From: JALYGJ01 sp963781705
GTDB taxonomy: Bacteria; Chloroflexota; Limnocylindria; Limnocylindrales; CSP1-4
Direction: 5' to 3'
Assembly (NCBI GenBank): GCA_963781705.1
Contig: CAWAGP010000001.1
Location: forward strand, 682,001-746,000
Length of the DNA: 64,000 nt
In this document: piece by piece, positions 15,728 through 24,856 of the stretch
How positions within the stretch are numbered: position 1 is the stretch's first letter
Layout of the letters: each line of letters opens with the position of its first letter
The notes under the pieces: generated by a model
Told to the model about the DNA's origin: nothing
Databases searched by the model: none
What the model saw: only the letters and a program-made list of their open reading frames with translations
Made by a program: the position numbers and the translations under genes

Positions 15728-17197
15728 TCAGACCTGTTTGACGGCGGCGACCAGTTGGTTGAGGCCCTCGCGCGCGTCGGCGAAGAGCATGCCCGTCTTG
15801 GGATTCGCGTAGAGCTCGTTCTCGATGCCCGCATAGCCCGGTCGCATCGAGCGCTTGATGACGATGATGTTGTGTGCCTGATCGACGTTAAGGATGGGCA
15901 TGCCGTAGATCGGGCTCTGCTTGTCCGTGCGCGCCGCGGGGTTGGTGACGTCGTTGGCGCCCACCACCAGGGCTACGTCGGCACGTTCGAACTCAGAGTT
16001 GACTTCGTCCATCTCCTTGAGTTGCGGGTAGGGAACGTTGGCCTCGGCAAGCAGCACGTTCATGTGGCCGGGCATGCGGCCGGCGACCGGATGGATGGCG
16101 TACGAGACGTCGACGCCGCGGGACTCGAGCAGGTCGGCCAGCTCGCGCACGGCGTGCTGCGCCTGCGCGACCGCCAGCCCGTAGCCGGGCACGATGATCA
16201 CGCGCTGCGCATAGGCGAGTTGGATCGCGGCATCGTCGACGCTGATCTCGCGCACGCTCGCAGCGCTCGCGCCGGAGCCCGTCGCGCCACCGGCAGCGGC
16301 GTCGCCGGTACCGAAGCCGCCGACCATGATGTTGATCAGCGACCGGTTCATGGCGTCGGCCATCAACTTGGTCAGAATGCCGCCGGCGGCGCCGACCAGC
16401 GCTCCTGAAATGATCAGCACTGGGTTGTTGATGACGAAGCCGGCCATCGCGGCGGCCGTGCCGGTGAACGAGTTGAGCAGCGAGATGACCACCGGCATGT
16501 CCGCGCCGCCGATGGGCAGCACCATGGTGATGCCGAAGACGAGCGCCGCGACGACGATCAGCGCGAGCACACCGTCCTGGACGCCGGTCGACAGCGACAT
16601 CGTGCCCGCCGCCCCGAGGACCAGGACGGCGAGGCCGACGACGACGACGATCGCCGCCGCGGCTGTCACCAGCCGGTTGCCGGGGAACATGATCGGTTGG
16701 CCGGGCACGACGCCCTGCAATTTGCCGGCGGCGATCAGCGAGCCGGAGAAGGTGACGCAGCCGATGGCCGCGCCCAGCACCACGAAGATTGCCGTCGAGA
16801 TGGACAGCTCCGGACTGCCCACGATGCGCACGTAATCGTCGATGGCGACCAGCGCGGCGGCGCCGCCGCCGACCGCGTTGAACAGCGACACGAGCTGCGG
16901 GATGGCTGTCATTTGGACCGTTCGCGCCAGCCACAGGCCGAAGCCGCCGCCGACCACGAAACCAACGACGATGATGCCGATGGCGATGGCCGAAAGGCCA
17001 CCGGGATGGATCGGGTTGTCTGGTGTCAGCAGCCACAGCAGCGTGGCCAGCACTGCGAGTGCCATGCCCGCGGCGGAGAGGCGGTTGCCCGAGCGAGCCG
17101 TGGCCGGACTGTTCATCTGGTGCAGCCCGAGGACGAACGCAGCCGCACCGGCCAGCCAGGCCAGGAAGACGAGCGTGTTGATGGTTGGCTGGTCCAT
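15728..17197 (-). CDS. pntB: Proton-translocating NAD(P) transhydrogenase, beta subunit
   Basis: The 489-aa protein has the PntB layout: about eight to nine helices in the first 270 residues (domain II) and a C-terminal NADP(H)-binding domain III (about 310-489) with VIIVPGYGLAVAQAQHAVRE, HPVAGRMPGHMNVLLAEA, VGANDVTNPAA, PILNVDQAHNIIVIKRSM and a final GMLFADAREGLNQL. It couples hydride transfer between NADH and NADP+ to proton entry, making NADPH. ATG at 17197, two bases after the pntAB stop. Confidence 0.96.
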   Translation of the reverse strand: MDQPTINTLVFLAWLAGAAAFVLGLHQMNSPATARSGNRLSAAGMALAVLATLLWLLTPDNPIHPGGLSAIAIGIIVVGFVVGGGFGLWLARTVQMTAIPQLVSLFNAVGGGAAALVAIDDYVRIVGSPELSISTAIFVVLGAAIGCVTFSGSLIAAGKLQGVVPGQPIMFPGNRLVTAAAAIVVVVGLAVLVLGAAGTMSLSTGVQDGVLALIVVAALVFGITMVLPIGGADMPVVISLLNSFTGTAAAMAGFVINNPVLIISGALVGAAGGILTKLMADAMNRSLINIMVGGFGTGDAAAGGATGSGASAASVREISVDDAAIQLAYAQRVIIVPGYGLAVAQAQHAVRELADLLESRGVDVSYAIHPVAGRMPGHMNVLLAEANVPYPQLKEMDEVNSEFERADVALVVGANDVTNPAARTDKQSPIYGMPILNVDQAHNIIVIKRSMRPGYAGIENELYANPKTGMLFADAREGLNQLVAAVKQV

Positions 17198-17199
17198 GG

Positions 17200-17529
17200 C
17201 TACTTGCCTGCCGGATTGGCGTCGGAGTCGGACGCCACCTTGGGCGGCTCGCGCCGCCGGAACATCTGCAGCATGCGGTCGGTCACCACGTAGCCCCCGA
17301 CCACGTTGGTCGCACCGAAGAGCATGGCGATGAAGGCAAGCAGGTAGCTGAGCGGGTTATCGGCGCCCGCGGCGATGAGCATCGCGCCGACCATGACGAT
17401 GCCGTGGATCGAGTTGGCGCCCGACATCAGCGGCGTATGCAGCGTGGCCGGCACCTTGCTGATGACCTCGAAGCCGACCAGGATGGCCAGCAGGAAGATC
17501 GCCAGCGCGTTGAGCAGCTCCGGACTCAT
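17200..17529 (-). CDS. pntAB: NAD(P) transhydrogenase alpha subunit, membrane part
   Basis: The 109-aa, three- to four-helix protein forms the short membrane segment of split-alpha transhydrogenases. It shows VGFEVISKVPATLHTPLMSG and GAMLIAA, the conserved core of this part. The gene overlaps pntAA by four bases (ATGA) and precedes pntB, confirming the three-gene form found in many bacteria rather than the fused E. coli PntA. Confidence 0.95.
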   Translation of the reverse strand: MSPELLNALAIFLLAILVGFEVISKVPATLHTPLMSGANSIHGIVMVGAMLIAAGADNPLSYLLAFIAMLFGATNVVGGYVVTDRMLQMFRRREPPKVASDSDANPAGK

Positions 17530-18686
17530 CGCGCGGTACCTGCCGGCGCGGCCGGCTCGAGCAGCTTACGCGTCGCCTCCTGGACGACCTGGCCGTCCAT
17601 GGTGACGACGGTCGCTGCAGTGATCTCGTCCGTCATGTCGAAGTCCATCGTCCCGTCCTTGATGAAATGGAGCAGGAAGGCTGACAGGTTGCGCGCGTAG
17701 AACTGGCTCGCGCCGGCCGGCATGGTGGCAGGCAGATTGGTTGGCGCGAGGATGGTCACGTCGTTGTCGGTGACCACCGTTTGGTCCGCCTTGGACAACT
17801 CGACGTTGCCACCCAGGGCACTGGCCGCCATGTCGACGATGACCGAGCCCGGCTTCATGCCCTTGACCGCAGTCTCGGTCACCAGTACCGGCGGTCGGCG
17901 GCCGGGCACCTGGGCCGTGGTGATGATTACGTCCATGTTGGCGATGTGGCCGTTCAACTCCTGCTGCTGGGCCTGGCGCTCCTCGGTCGTCAGCTCGCGT
18001 GCGTAACCGCCGGTGCCACTCGCGTCGGCGACGGACTTGAGGACGATGAACTGTGCGCCCAGCGACTCCGCCTGTTCCTTGGTCTCGGCGCGCACGTCAT
18101 AAGCCTTGACGACGGCGCCAAGACGGCGGGCCGTGGCGATCGCCTGCAGACCCGCCACGCCGATGCCAAGGATCAGCAGGTTGGCCGGGCGGGCGGTGCC
18201 GGCGGCTGTGGTCAACAATGGGAAATAACGCCCGTACGCTTCCGCAGCGAGCAGCACCGCCCGATAGCCGCCCACGTTTGCCTGCGACGATAGGACGTCC
18301 ATCGATTGAGCCCGTGACAGGGTGCGCGGGATGGCGTCGAGGCTGAGTGCGGTAACGCCTTGTTTGGCCAGCTGCGCCATCAGTTGCGGATCGATCAACG
18401 GCTGGAGCAGACCGATCAGCACCTGTCCGGTGCGCAGGGCCTTGACGTCGTCGGCATCCGGCTTCTGGACACGCGCGATCACGTCGGCGTCGCGATACAG
18501 GTCTGAGCGTGACGCGATGTGAGCGCCGGCGTCCGTGTACAGCTTGTCCGGCAGCGCTGCCCCATCGCCGGCGCCCGCCTCGACGAGCACCTCGGCGCCG
18601 GCGGCAATGAGGCCCTTCAACGCATCGGGCACGAGCGCGACGCGCCGCTCGTTGGGCGCGCGTTCTTTCACGACACCAATCTTCAT
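17526..18686 (-). CDS. pntAA: NAD(P) transhydrogenase alpha subunit, NAD(H)-binding part
   Basis: The 386-aa soluble domain I belongs to the alanine-dehydrogenase/PntA family. Features: MKIGVVKERAPNERRVALVP at the N-terminus, IARVQKPDADDVKALRTGQV, the Rossmann loop ILGIGVAGLQAIATA (about residues 168-182) and RAETKEQAESLGAQFI. It binds NADH and passes hydride to domain III of PntB. ATG at 18686 follows AAGGGA, a reasonable ribosome site. First gene of pntAA-pntAB-pntB. Confidence 0.96.
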   Translation of the reverse strand: MKIGVVKERAPNERRVALVPDALKGLIAAGAEVLVEAGAGDGAALPDKLYTDAGAHIASRSDLYRDADVIARVQKPDADDVKALRTGQVLIGLLQPLIDPQLMAQLAKQGVTALSLDAIPRTLSRAQSMDVLSSQANVGGYRAVLLAAEAYGRYFPLLTTAAGTARPANLLILGIGVAGLQAIATARRLGAVVKAYDVRAETKEQAESLGAQFIVLKSVADASGTGGYARELTTEERQAQQQELNGHIANMDVIITTAQVPGRRPPVLVTETAVKGMKPGSVIVDMAASALGGNVELSKADQTVVTDNDVTILAPTNLPATMPAGASQFYARNLSAFLLHFIKDGTMDFDMTDEITAATVVTMDGQVVQEATRKLLEPAAPAGTAR

Positions 18687-18780
18687 GGGGGTCCCTTGGG
18701 CGAGTGGCAGAAGTCCTCGAAGGATACCGTGACTTCGTTGTCATCGCCTGACTCCGGCCGCTTATCGCTACGCTGGCCAG

Positions 18781-20184
18781 GTGACGAACGGTTCTGCCTC
18801 GAGCGGCGACCACCGCGCCGCGCTGGTCGCCCAGCTCAGCCTCGCCTGTCCCGGCCTGAACGTGATCGCGCAGACGGCCGAACTCGAGAGCTATCGTTTC
18901 GACGAAACGGCCTTCATGCATCCCGGACAACCGGTGGCAGCCTGTTTCCCGCGCTCGACGGCCGAAGTGCAGGCAATCGTCCGCGTGTGCGCCGCCGCGC
19001 ACGTGCCGATCGTCGCGCGCGGCGCGGGGACGGGCCTGTCGGGCGGCGCCGTGGCCGTGGATGGCGGGCTGGTCGCCGTCTTCACGCAGATGTCGGCGAT
19101 CATCGAGATCGATCCCGCCAACCTGACGGCGACGGTTCAACCGGGCGTCATCAATGCCGATCTCAACCGATCCGTCGCCGAGCACGGCCTGCTCTACCCG
19201 CCCGACCCGGCGAGCTTCGAGCAGTGCACGATTGGCGGCAATCTGGCCGAGAACTCGGGCGGATTGCGCTGTGTCAAGTACGGCGTCACCCGCGACTGGG
19301 TGCTCGGCCTCGAGGTCGTGCTCGCCGACGGGTCGGTCATCCGCACCGGCGGCAAGAACAAGAAGGATGTCGCCGGCTACGACCTGACCGGCCTCTTCGT
19401 CGGCTCAGAGGGCACGCTCGGGCTGATCACCGAGGCGACGCTGCGGCTGCAGCCGCTGCCGCCGCCCAAGCTGACGATGCTCGCCTTCTTTGCCTCGGTC
19501 ACCGACGCGGGGGCGGCAGTGGCCGGAATAACCGCCGCAGGGATCGTGCCCGTCACGCTCGAGTTGATGGACGCGTTCACGATCGCCGCGGTCGACGACG
19601 CCTTCCACCTGGGTCTCGACCGTGAGGCCGCAGCGATGCTGATGGTCGAGTCCGACCTGGCCGGCGGCGCGGGCGAGGCGGAACTCGAGGGCGCCGAGCA
19701 GGCATGCGTGGCTGCCGGTGCGACGTCCGCGATCCGCGCCGCGAACAGTCAGGAGGCGGATTGGCTGCGCGAGGCGCGGCGTGGCGCCCACGGCGCCCTG
19801 GAGAAGGTCGGCGCGGCGCGCATGGACGATGTAGGCGTGCCGCGCAGCCGAATCCCGGAGATGCTCGGCCGCATCGGCGAGGTGGCGCACAAGCACGAGC
19901 TGCGTATCGGCGTCTTCGGTCACGCCGGCGACGGCAATCTGCACCCAACATACGTGCTGGACCGCAACGATCCGGCCGCCGAGGCGCGCGTCGATGCGGC
20001 GCGCGACGAGATCTACCGCGCCGCGCTGGAGCTGGGTGGGACGATCAGTGGGGAGCATGGCACGGGACTCGCCAAGAAGCCGTGGCTTGAGCTCCAGCGC
20101 GGCGCGCGTAGCGTCGAATTGATGCGTGCCATCAAGCGCACTCTCGACCCGGACGGGCTGCTCAATCCGGGCAAGGTCCTGTGA
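18781..20184 (+). CDS. FAD-linked oxidase, GlcD-like (glycolate/D-lactate oxidase type)
   Basis: The 467-aa enzyme has an N-terminal PCMH-type FAD-binding domain (about residues 45-220) with VARGAGTGLSGGAVAVDGG, NSGGLRCVKYG and GTLGLITEATL, and the FAD-oxidase C domain ending FGHAGDGNLHPTY (about residues 379-391) and EHGTGLAKKPWL. The family oxidises 2-hydroxy acids, with glycolate and D-lactate as the usual substrates. GlcE and GlcF partners are absent here. GTG at 18781 with TACGCT (18769-18774) six bases before; probably leaderless. If it acts on glycolate it makes glyoxylate, which the malate synthase at 33.4 kb could use. Confidence 0.88.
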   Translation: MTNGSASSGDHRAALVAQLSLACPGLNVIAQTAELESYRFDETAFMHPGQPVAACFPRSTAEVQAIVRVCAAAHVPIVARGAGTGLSGGAVAVDGGLVAVFTQMSAIIEIDPANLTATVQPGVINADLNRSVAEHGLLYPPDPASFEQCTIGGNLAENSGGLRCVKYGVTRDWVLGLEVVLADGSVIRTGGKNKKDVAGYDLTGLFVGSEGTLGLITEATLRLQPLPPPKLTMLAFFASVTDAGAAVAGITAAGIVPVTLELMDAFTIAAVDDAFHLGLDREAAAMLMVESDLAGGAGEAELEGAEQACVAAGATSAIRAANSQEADWLREARRGAHGALEKVGAARMDDVGVPRSRIPEMLGRIGEVAHKHELRIGVFGHAGDGNLHPTYVLDRNDPAAEARVDAARDEIYRAALELGGTISGEHGTGLAKKPWLELQRGARSVELMRAIKRTLDPDGLLNPGKVL

Positions 20185-21215
20185 CCTTCGAACGCGGCGG
20201 CTTCGGCGGCCCGCACGATCCCGGACCAACAACCGCCGCCGAGCGAGCGGCGCCGTTCATGGCCGCGGCGGTCGATCCGATCGAGGTCAAGTCAGGCGGC
20301 GAGGTGCGCGTCGGCACGGCATCGTGGACTGATCCGACGATGACCGCGGGCACAGTCTTCTACCCGGCCGAGTACAAGACCGCCGAGGAGCGACTGCAGT
20401 ACTACGCCAGCCAGTTCCCACTGGTCGAAATCGACGCCACCTACTACGCGCTGCCCGTCGCCCGTGTCGCGCAACTGTGGCGTGAGCGAACACCGCCCGA
20501 CTTCATCTTCGACGTCAAGGCGCACGCCCTGATGACCGGCCAGCCGACCGAGACCAGGCGTCTGCCCAAGTTGCTGCGCGAGGCGCTGCCCGCCGAGTTG
20601 GCGAATAAGCCGCGCATTTATGCGCGCGACCTGCCGCCAGAGCTGCGCGATGCGGTCTGGCAGTTGTTCTTCGAGGGTCTCGAGCCGCTGCGCGTGGGGG
20701 GCCAGCTGGGCTCGGTGCTGCTGCAGTACCCGCGCTGGTTCTTCCCGATCAGCGAGAGCCGCGCCGAGATACTCGCGGCACGCGAGCGGCTCATGGCGGT
20801 CGGCGTCGAGTTCGCCGTCGAGTTTCGCAACGGGACATGGTTCAACGAGAAGAACGCCGAGCGCACGTTGCGATTTCTGGCAGAGCATCAGATCCCGTTC
20901 GTGATGGTCGACGAGCCGCAGGGCATGAAGAGCAGCGTGCCGCCGATCACCGCCGTGACGTCGCCCGACCTCGCCGTCATGCGCTTCCACGGTCGGCGCG
21001 CCGACACATGGGAAGCGCGCAATGTCACGCCGGCCGAGCGCTTTCGCTACCTGTACGACCCGGGCGAGTTGCGCAGCGTGGCGCCGAAGGTGATCGAGGC
21101 CGCGCGTGAAGCGCGCGACGTGCACGTGCTGATGAACAACTGCTATGCCAACTACGGCGCTACCAACGCACGCGAGCTGGCCGGCATCCTGGGCGAGCTG
21201 AGAGTCGCCGACTGA
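20181..21215 (+). CDS. DUF72 (YecE-like) protein
   Basis: The 344-aa protein has the DUF72 TIM-barrel pattern: VRVGTASWTDPTM, FPLVEIDATYYALP, DFIFDVKAHALMTG, LLQYPRWF, VEFRNGTWF and HVLMNNCYANYGATNA. The biochemical role is unknown. It starts with GTG overlapping the GlcD stop by four bases, so the two are co-translated. The first 35 residues (Gly/Pro-rich) look less conserved, and an internal ATG at 20260 could be an alternative start. Confidence 0.88.
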   Translation: MTFERGGFGGPHDPGPTTAAERAAPFMAAAVDPIEVKSGGEVRVGTASWTDPTMTAGTVFYPAEYKTAEERLQYYASQFPLVEIDATYYALPVARVAQLWRERTPPDFIFDVKAHALMTGQPTETRRLPKLLREALPAELANKPRIYARDLPPELRDAVWQLFFEGLEPLRVGGQLGSVLLQYPRWFFPISESRAEILAARERLMAVGVEFAVEFRNGTWFNEKNAERTLRFLAEHQIPFVMVDEPQGMKSSVPPITAVTSPDLAVMRFHGRRADTWEARNVTPAERFRYLYDPGELRSVAPKVIEAAREARDVHVLMNNCYANYGATNARELAGILGELRVAD

Positions 21216-21220
21216 CAGGC

Positions 21221-22231
21221 CTAGTGGGCAATCAAGTCGTCGACAATCGCCTGGGACGCGGCCGGCAACGCGTCGGCCGCGCCGGGCGCGGCCTCTTCGA
21301 GAACGATCTCGGCATGCACTGAGTGCGACTCGGCGCGGATGACCAGGACGACTGACAGGACGATCAGAGCCGCGCCGACCAGGACGGCACCATCGACGAT
21401 CTCGTTGAGGATCAGGGCACCGAGGAAGATCGCGACGACCGGATTGACGTACGCGTAGGTGGCCACACGCGAAACAGGTGCATGAGCAAGAGCCCACGTG
21501 TAAGCGGTGTAGCCAACAACACTGCCAAGAAGGATCAGGTAGACGAGCGCGAGGACCGACTCCTGGCTGAAGTGGGCAGGCTGGACAAGCGCGGATTCGC
21601 CGCTGACCAGACCAACGATGAGGAGGCCACCCCCACCGACGAGCATCTGCGCGCCGGTCGAGGCAAGGGGATCGAACGGCAGGCGAAGCCGCTTGGAGAA
21701 GTACGAGCCCAGCGACCAGCTGAGACCGGCGCCGAGCACGAGCAGGGTGCCGCCGAACTCGACGCTGCCGCCCAGGCCGCGTGGAACGACCAACACCGCG
21801 ACACCGACGAAGCCGACCACGACGCCCAGGATGGTTCCCCGACCCACTCGCTCGCCGAATACGCGGCGCAGGATGACGACCCAGAGTGGCACGACGGCAA
21901 CGATGAGCGCGGTCAAGCCGCTGGGCACGTCGCGCTCACCGAGCGTCACCAGCCCGTTGCCGCCGAGCAGCAGCGCCAGGCCGACCAATCCGGCACCGAG
22001 CCATTCCCGCCGCGTGAGGTGCAGCGCACCGGCGCCACGCCGCAAGGCCAGCAGGCCGAACAGGATCAGCCCGGCGACGAAGTGCCGCGTGCCGGCTGAC
22101 AGCAGCGGTGGCATCGTTTCGACGACGACCCGGATTGCCAGATACGTCGAACCCCAGACGAGATAGACGGTGCCCAGGGCAAGCCATATCTGCCACTCGG
22201 CAGCCCGCTGGTCGGCCCGTGTGTCGTTCAT
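21221..22231 (-). CDS. EamA-family drug/metabolite transporter
   Basis: The 336-aa protein has ten predicted helices in two EamA repeats: YLVWGSTYLAIRVVVETMPP opens repeat one, and YTAYTWALAHAPVSRVATYA with NPVVAIFLGALILNEIVDGA is the classic second-repeat signature. Substrate unknown; relatives export amino acids, sugars or metabolites. I use the ATG at 22231 (MNDTRADQRA) rather than the 50-codon-longer frame, since the helices begin just after it and the extra part looks non-coding. Convergent with the DUF72 gene, five bases apart. Confidence 0.9.
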   Translation of the reverse strand: MNDTRADQRAAEWQIWLALGTVYLVWGSTYLAIRVVVETMPPLLSAGTRHFVAGLILFGLLALRRGAGALHLTRREWLGAGLVGLALLLGGNGLVTLGERDVPSGLTALIVAVVPLWVVILRRVFGERVGRGTILGVVVGFVGVAVLVVPRGLGGSVEFGGTLLVLGAGLSWSLGSYFSKRLRLPFDPLASTGAQMLVGGGGLLIVGLVSGESALVQPAHFSQESVLALVYLILLGSVVGYTAYTWALAHAPVSRVATYAYVNPVVAIFLGALILNEIVDGAVLVGAALIVLSVVLVIRAESHSVHAEIVLEEAAPGAADALPAASQAIVDDLIAH

Positions 22232-22441
22232 CCAATTCCCACTAGTCGAAGGTGGCGCGGCAGATCGGTCGCGGGTACTTAGTGCGGCTCCGTATCTGTT
22301 TCCGTAGATCCTCGGATACCGGACAGCCGCGTTGCGCGGCATCGTATGCGTTGTCGAGTTAGCCGTTTGACTCGCCACCATTTGAAAATCCCAGCTCAGT
22401 CGCCACCCTTACACGGCGGGGTGAGCCGACGAGCGTGACGG

Positions 22442-22479
22442 AGCCGGATCGGCGCTGGGGCGCGGTCCGGCTCTAGTCT
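22442..22479 (+). promoter_or_regulatory. Hairpin directly against the -10 of the sensor-kinase operon
   Basis: AGCCGGATC (22442-22450) pairs with GGTCCGGCT (22464-22472; one G-U pair), with an inner GCGC/GCGC stem. TAGTCT at 22474-22479 follows at once and suits a -10 box. This could be an operator dyad for the response regulator, or a terminator-like fold; nothing else explains it. Confidence 0.4.
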
Positions 22480-22491
22480 TAGGTGCGAACC

Positions 22492-24072
22492 ATGGATCGA
22501 CTGAGGGAGCGGCGGGATCGGCTGGCGTTTCGTCGGCTCGACCTCGCCATGCTGCTGACGGCGCTGGTCCTGACGCTGGTCACGCTGGCGTTCCTGTGGG
22601 ACCCGTCGCTCAGTTTCGCGTTATTGGACCGGTCGGCCGACGTCGCCATCAACTCCCTGACCGTCCTCGCGGCGGGCAGCCTCGCCGCGCTGGCGCTGGC
22701 GCGCTATCGCGAGTCCGGCCGGCTGGCTGGATTGTTCCAGTCGAGCGCCTTCCTGCTTATGGCGTTGGTTGCGGGCATGCACGTGACCGTCGTGGTGCTC
22801 AAAGTCGAAGGGCGTTTCGGACTTTCGCTGGCGCCACCTGAGCAACTGCCGCTTTACATCTGGTCAGTCTCGCGACTAGTGGCCGCCGCCATTCTGATGG
22901 TCGGCGGCGTAGCCGCGATCAACCTGGTCCGCCGCGCGCCACGCGTGCGCCGGACGTTGCTCACGCCGCTCATCGTCGTCACCGTGGTGACAGTCGCGTT
23001 CTACCTGGTACGCGAGCAGGTAACCGACTTCAACGACCTGTTGCCTCCGTTCGTCGGGCCGGCCGGGATCCAGCAACTGATCCAGAATCCACGCATCTCT
23101 GGCGCCCTGCCGGGCCTCACCGGCATCGCCCTTGTGCTGCAGGCGCTAACCGCGGCCCTCTTCTTCCTCGGCGCCCTGATCTACCGGCGCTCGTATCTGC
23201 GCGACGGTCCGGTGGCCGATGGCTACCTCGCTGTGGCGATGGTCATCGGCGCCTTCGCCGAGATCCATTTCTACTTCTACCCAGGGGTTTATGGCGGCCT
23301 GGTTACCACCAGCGAGGCGCTGCGGCTGCTGTTCTTCGTGGTGCTCCTGCTGGGCATCAACGCCGAGTCGCGCTCCGACCTGCGTGCTTTGCGCAGCGCC
23401 TACGCCGCGCTGGACCGGCTGCGCGTTTCGGAAACTGAACGGGCGACACTGGAGGAACGCACCCGGCTGGCGCGCGAGCTGCACGACGGCCTGGCGCAGG
23501 ACCTGTGGTTCGCCAAGCTCAAGCACGAGCGGCTGGTGCCGTACGTACCGGAAGAGCATCGCGACCTGGCGCACGAGGTGACCCAGGCGCTCGACTCGGC
23601 CATTGTCGAGGCGAAACAGGCTGTGGTCACCATGCGCGCAGCGGACGAGCGCGACCGTCCACTCGAAGAGCTCATGGCGCGCACAGTCGATGACTTCGCC
23701 GGGCGGTCGGGCGTGCGCGCTGACTTTTCGGCGGCCGACCTGCCTACGTCCCTGTCGCCCCGTACCCAGATCGAGGTGCTACGTGTGCTGCAGGAAGCGC
23801 TCACCAACGTGCGCAAGCACGCCGACGCTACGGTGGTCAGGGTGAGCGCGGAAGTCGACCATGACACACTGCACCTCGACGTGACGGACAACGGCCGCGG
23901 CTTCCGGCCCGCAGATCCGACCGGAGATGGAGTCGGGTTGCAGGGCATGAAGGAGCGGGCACGGCTGATGGGCGGCGAACTGCGCATCGTCTCCGAGCCG
24001 AGCGGCGGAACGGCAATTCACTTGACCGTGCCCATCACGGTTCAGGCGGTAGAGGGGGCGACCACCCAATGA
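22492..24072 (+). CDS. Membrane sensor histidine kinase, NarL/DesK (HisKA_3) class
   Basis: The 526-aa kinase (ATG at 22492; an in-frame GTG lies nine bases upstream at 22483) has eight or so helices in residues about 20-290, a linker, the dimerisation/phosphoacceptor segment TRLARELHDGLAQDLWFAKL with the histidine at about residue 331, and a HATPase_c domain with VLQEALTNVRKHADA (N box) and VTDNGRGF...GVGLQGMKERA (G boxes). The membrane part has no recognised ligand domain. AGGTG six bases before the ATG can act as ribosome site. It overlaps its response regulator by four bases (ATGA). Confidence 0.92.
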   Translation: MDRLRERRDRLAFRRLDLAMLLTALVLTLVTLAFLWDPSLSFALLDRSADVAINSLTVLAAGSLAALALARYRESGRLAGLFQSSAFLLMALVAGMHVTVVVLKVEGRFGLSLAPPEQLPLYIWSVSRLVAAAILMVGGVAAINLVRRAPRVRRTLLTPLIVVTVVTVAFYLVREQVTDFNDLLPPFVGPAGIQQLIQNPRISGALPGLTGIALVLQALTAALFFLGALIYRRSYLRDGPVADGYLAVAMVIGAFAEIHFYFYPGVYGGLVTTSEALRLLFFVVLLLGINAESRSDLRALRSAYAALDRLRVSETERATLEERTRLARELHDGLAQDLWFAKLKHERLVPYVPEEHRDLAHEVTQALDSAIVEAKQAVVTMRAADERDRPLEELMARTVDDFAGRSGVRADFSAADLPTSLSPRTQIEVLRVLQEALTNVRKHADATVVRVSAEVDHDTLHLDVTDNGRGFRPADPTGDGVGLQGMKERARLMGGELRIVSEPSGGTAIHLTVPITVQAVEGATTQ

Positions 24073-24731
24073 GCGAGATCGACGGAAAGCTGCGTGTGAT
24101 GTTGGTCGACGATCACGCACTCGTCCGCTCTGCAGTGCGCCAGGCCATCAGCTCGCCCGACGTCGAGCTGGTCGGCGAGGCATCCAACGCGCAGGAGGCG
24201 CTCGCCCTGGCGCCGGTGCTGCGGCCCGACGTGCTGCTGCTGGACATCGACCTGCCGGGCATGAGTGGTATTCAGCTCGTCGAAGAGCTGGCGCCGCGCC
24301 TGCCGCAGACCAAGATCGTGATGCTGACGGTGTCCAGCTCGGAGCGCGATCTGCTCGAGGCAGTTGCCCGTGGCGCCGCGGGCTACCTGACCAAGGATCT
24401 GAGCCCGGAGGCGCTGTTGCGCACGTTGCGCGGCGTTCAACACGGCGAACTGGCCATGTCGCGTCGTTTCGCCGCCCGCGCGCTGCGGTACTTCGCCGAC
24501 GCGGCGCGGCGCGGCCGGCAGGCCTCCGGCCTGGAGGGCGAGCTGATGGCACTCAGTCCGCGGGAGAACGACGTCCTGGCGATGCTCGCCGACGGCCTGA
24601 CCGACCGCGAGATCGCTAATGCCCTGATCATCTCGCCGCGAACGGTCGAGACGCACGTCAGCAATATCCTGCACAAGCTGAACGTGCGCAACCGCGCCGA
24701 GGCCGCGCAGCGTTACCGCGAAGGCGGCTGA
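24069..24731 (+). CDS. NarL/LuxR-type response regulator
   Basis: The 220-aa protein has a receiver domain (VMLVDDHALV at residues 10-19, phosphoacceptor Asp59 in LLLDIDLPGMSG, Thr and Lys of the switch in VMLTVSS and YLTKDLSP) and a C-terminal LuxR helix-turn-helix (about residues 155-215: LSPRENDVLAMLADGLTDRE then ISPRTVETHVSNILHKLNVR). It is the cognate partner of the preceding kinase by overlap. Targets unknown; the dyad at 22442-22472 is a candidate autoregulatory site. Confidence 0.94.
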   Translation: MSEIDGKLRVMLVDDHALVRSAVRQAISSPDVELVGEASNAQEALALAPVLRPDVLLLDIDLPGMSGIQLVEELAPRLPQTKIVMLTVSSSERDLLEAVARGAAGYLTKDLSPEALLRTLRGVQHGELAMSRRFAARALRYFADAARRGRQASGLEGELMALSPRENDVLAMLADGLTDREIANALIISPRTVETHVSNILHKLNVRNRAEAAQRYREGG

Positions 24732-24734
24732 CAG

Positions 24735-24760
24735 CCCGCTCACCGACGAATCTGAGCGGG
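24735..24760 (+). terminator. Hairpin after the response-regulator gene
   Basis: CCCGCTCA (24735-24742) and TGAGCGGG (24753-24760) make a perfect 8-bp stem with a 10-base loop, four bases past the stop codon. GCTTG follows rather than a T-run, so termination strength is uncertain. Confidence 0.45.
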
Positions 24761-24787
24761 GCTTGACGAGGCGCGCATGATGCGACG

Positions 24788-24856
24788 TGGACGACGGGCC
24801 GGTAGCGCCCCAGCCCAGAGCCCATGGCTCTTGATGACTCGCCCGCCCGTCGTCCA
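24788..24856. repeat. 12-bp perfect inverted repeat enclosing an inner hairpin
   Basis: TGGACGACGGGC (24788-24799) recurs inverted as GCCCGTCGTCCA (24845-24856). Between them, AGAGCC (24817-24822) pairs with GGCTCT (24826-24831) around a CAT loop. The whole 69-base element could fold as a cruciform or a structured RNA; no gene covers it convincingly. Confidence 0.6.

Noticed and set aside
15170..16408. Plus-strand 412-codon frame
   Set aside because: Antisense to pntB and the membrane protein; Arg/His-rich composition without hydrophobic core.
20292..21497. Minus-strand 401-codon frame
   Set aside because: Antisense to the DUF72 gene, whose own frame has clear motifs.
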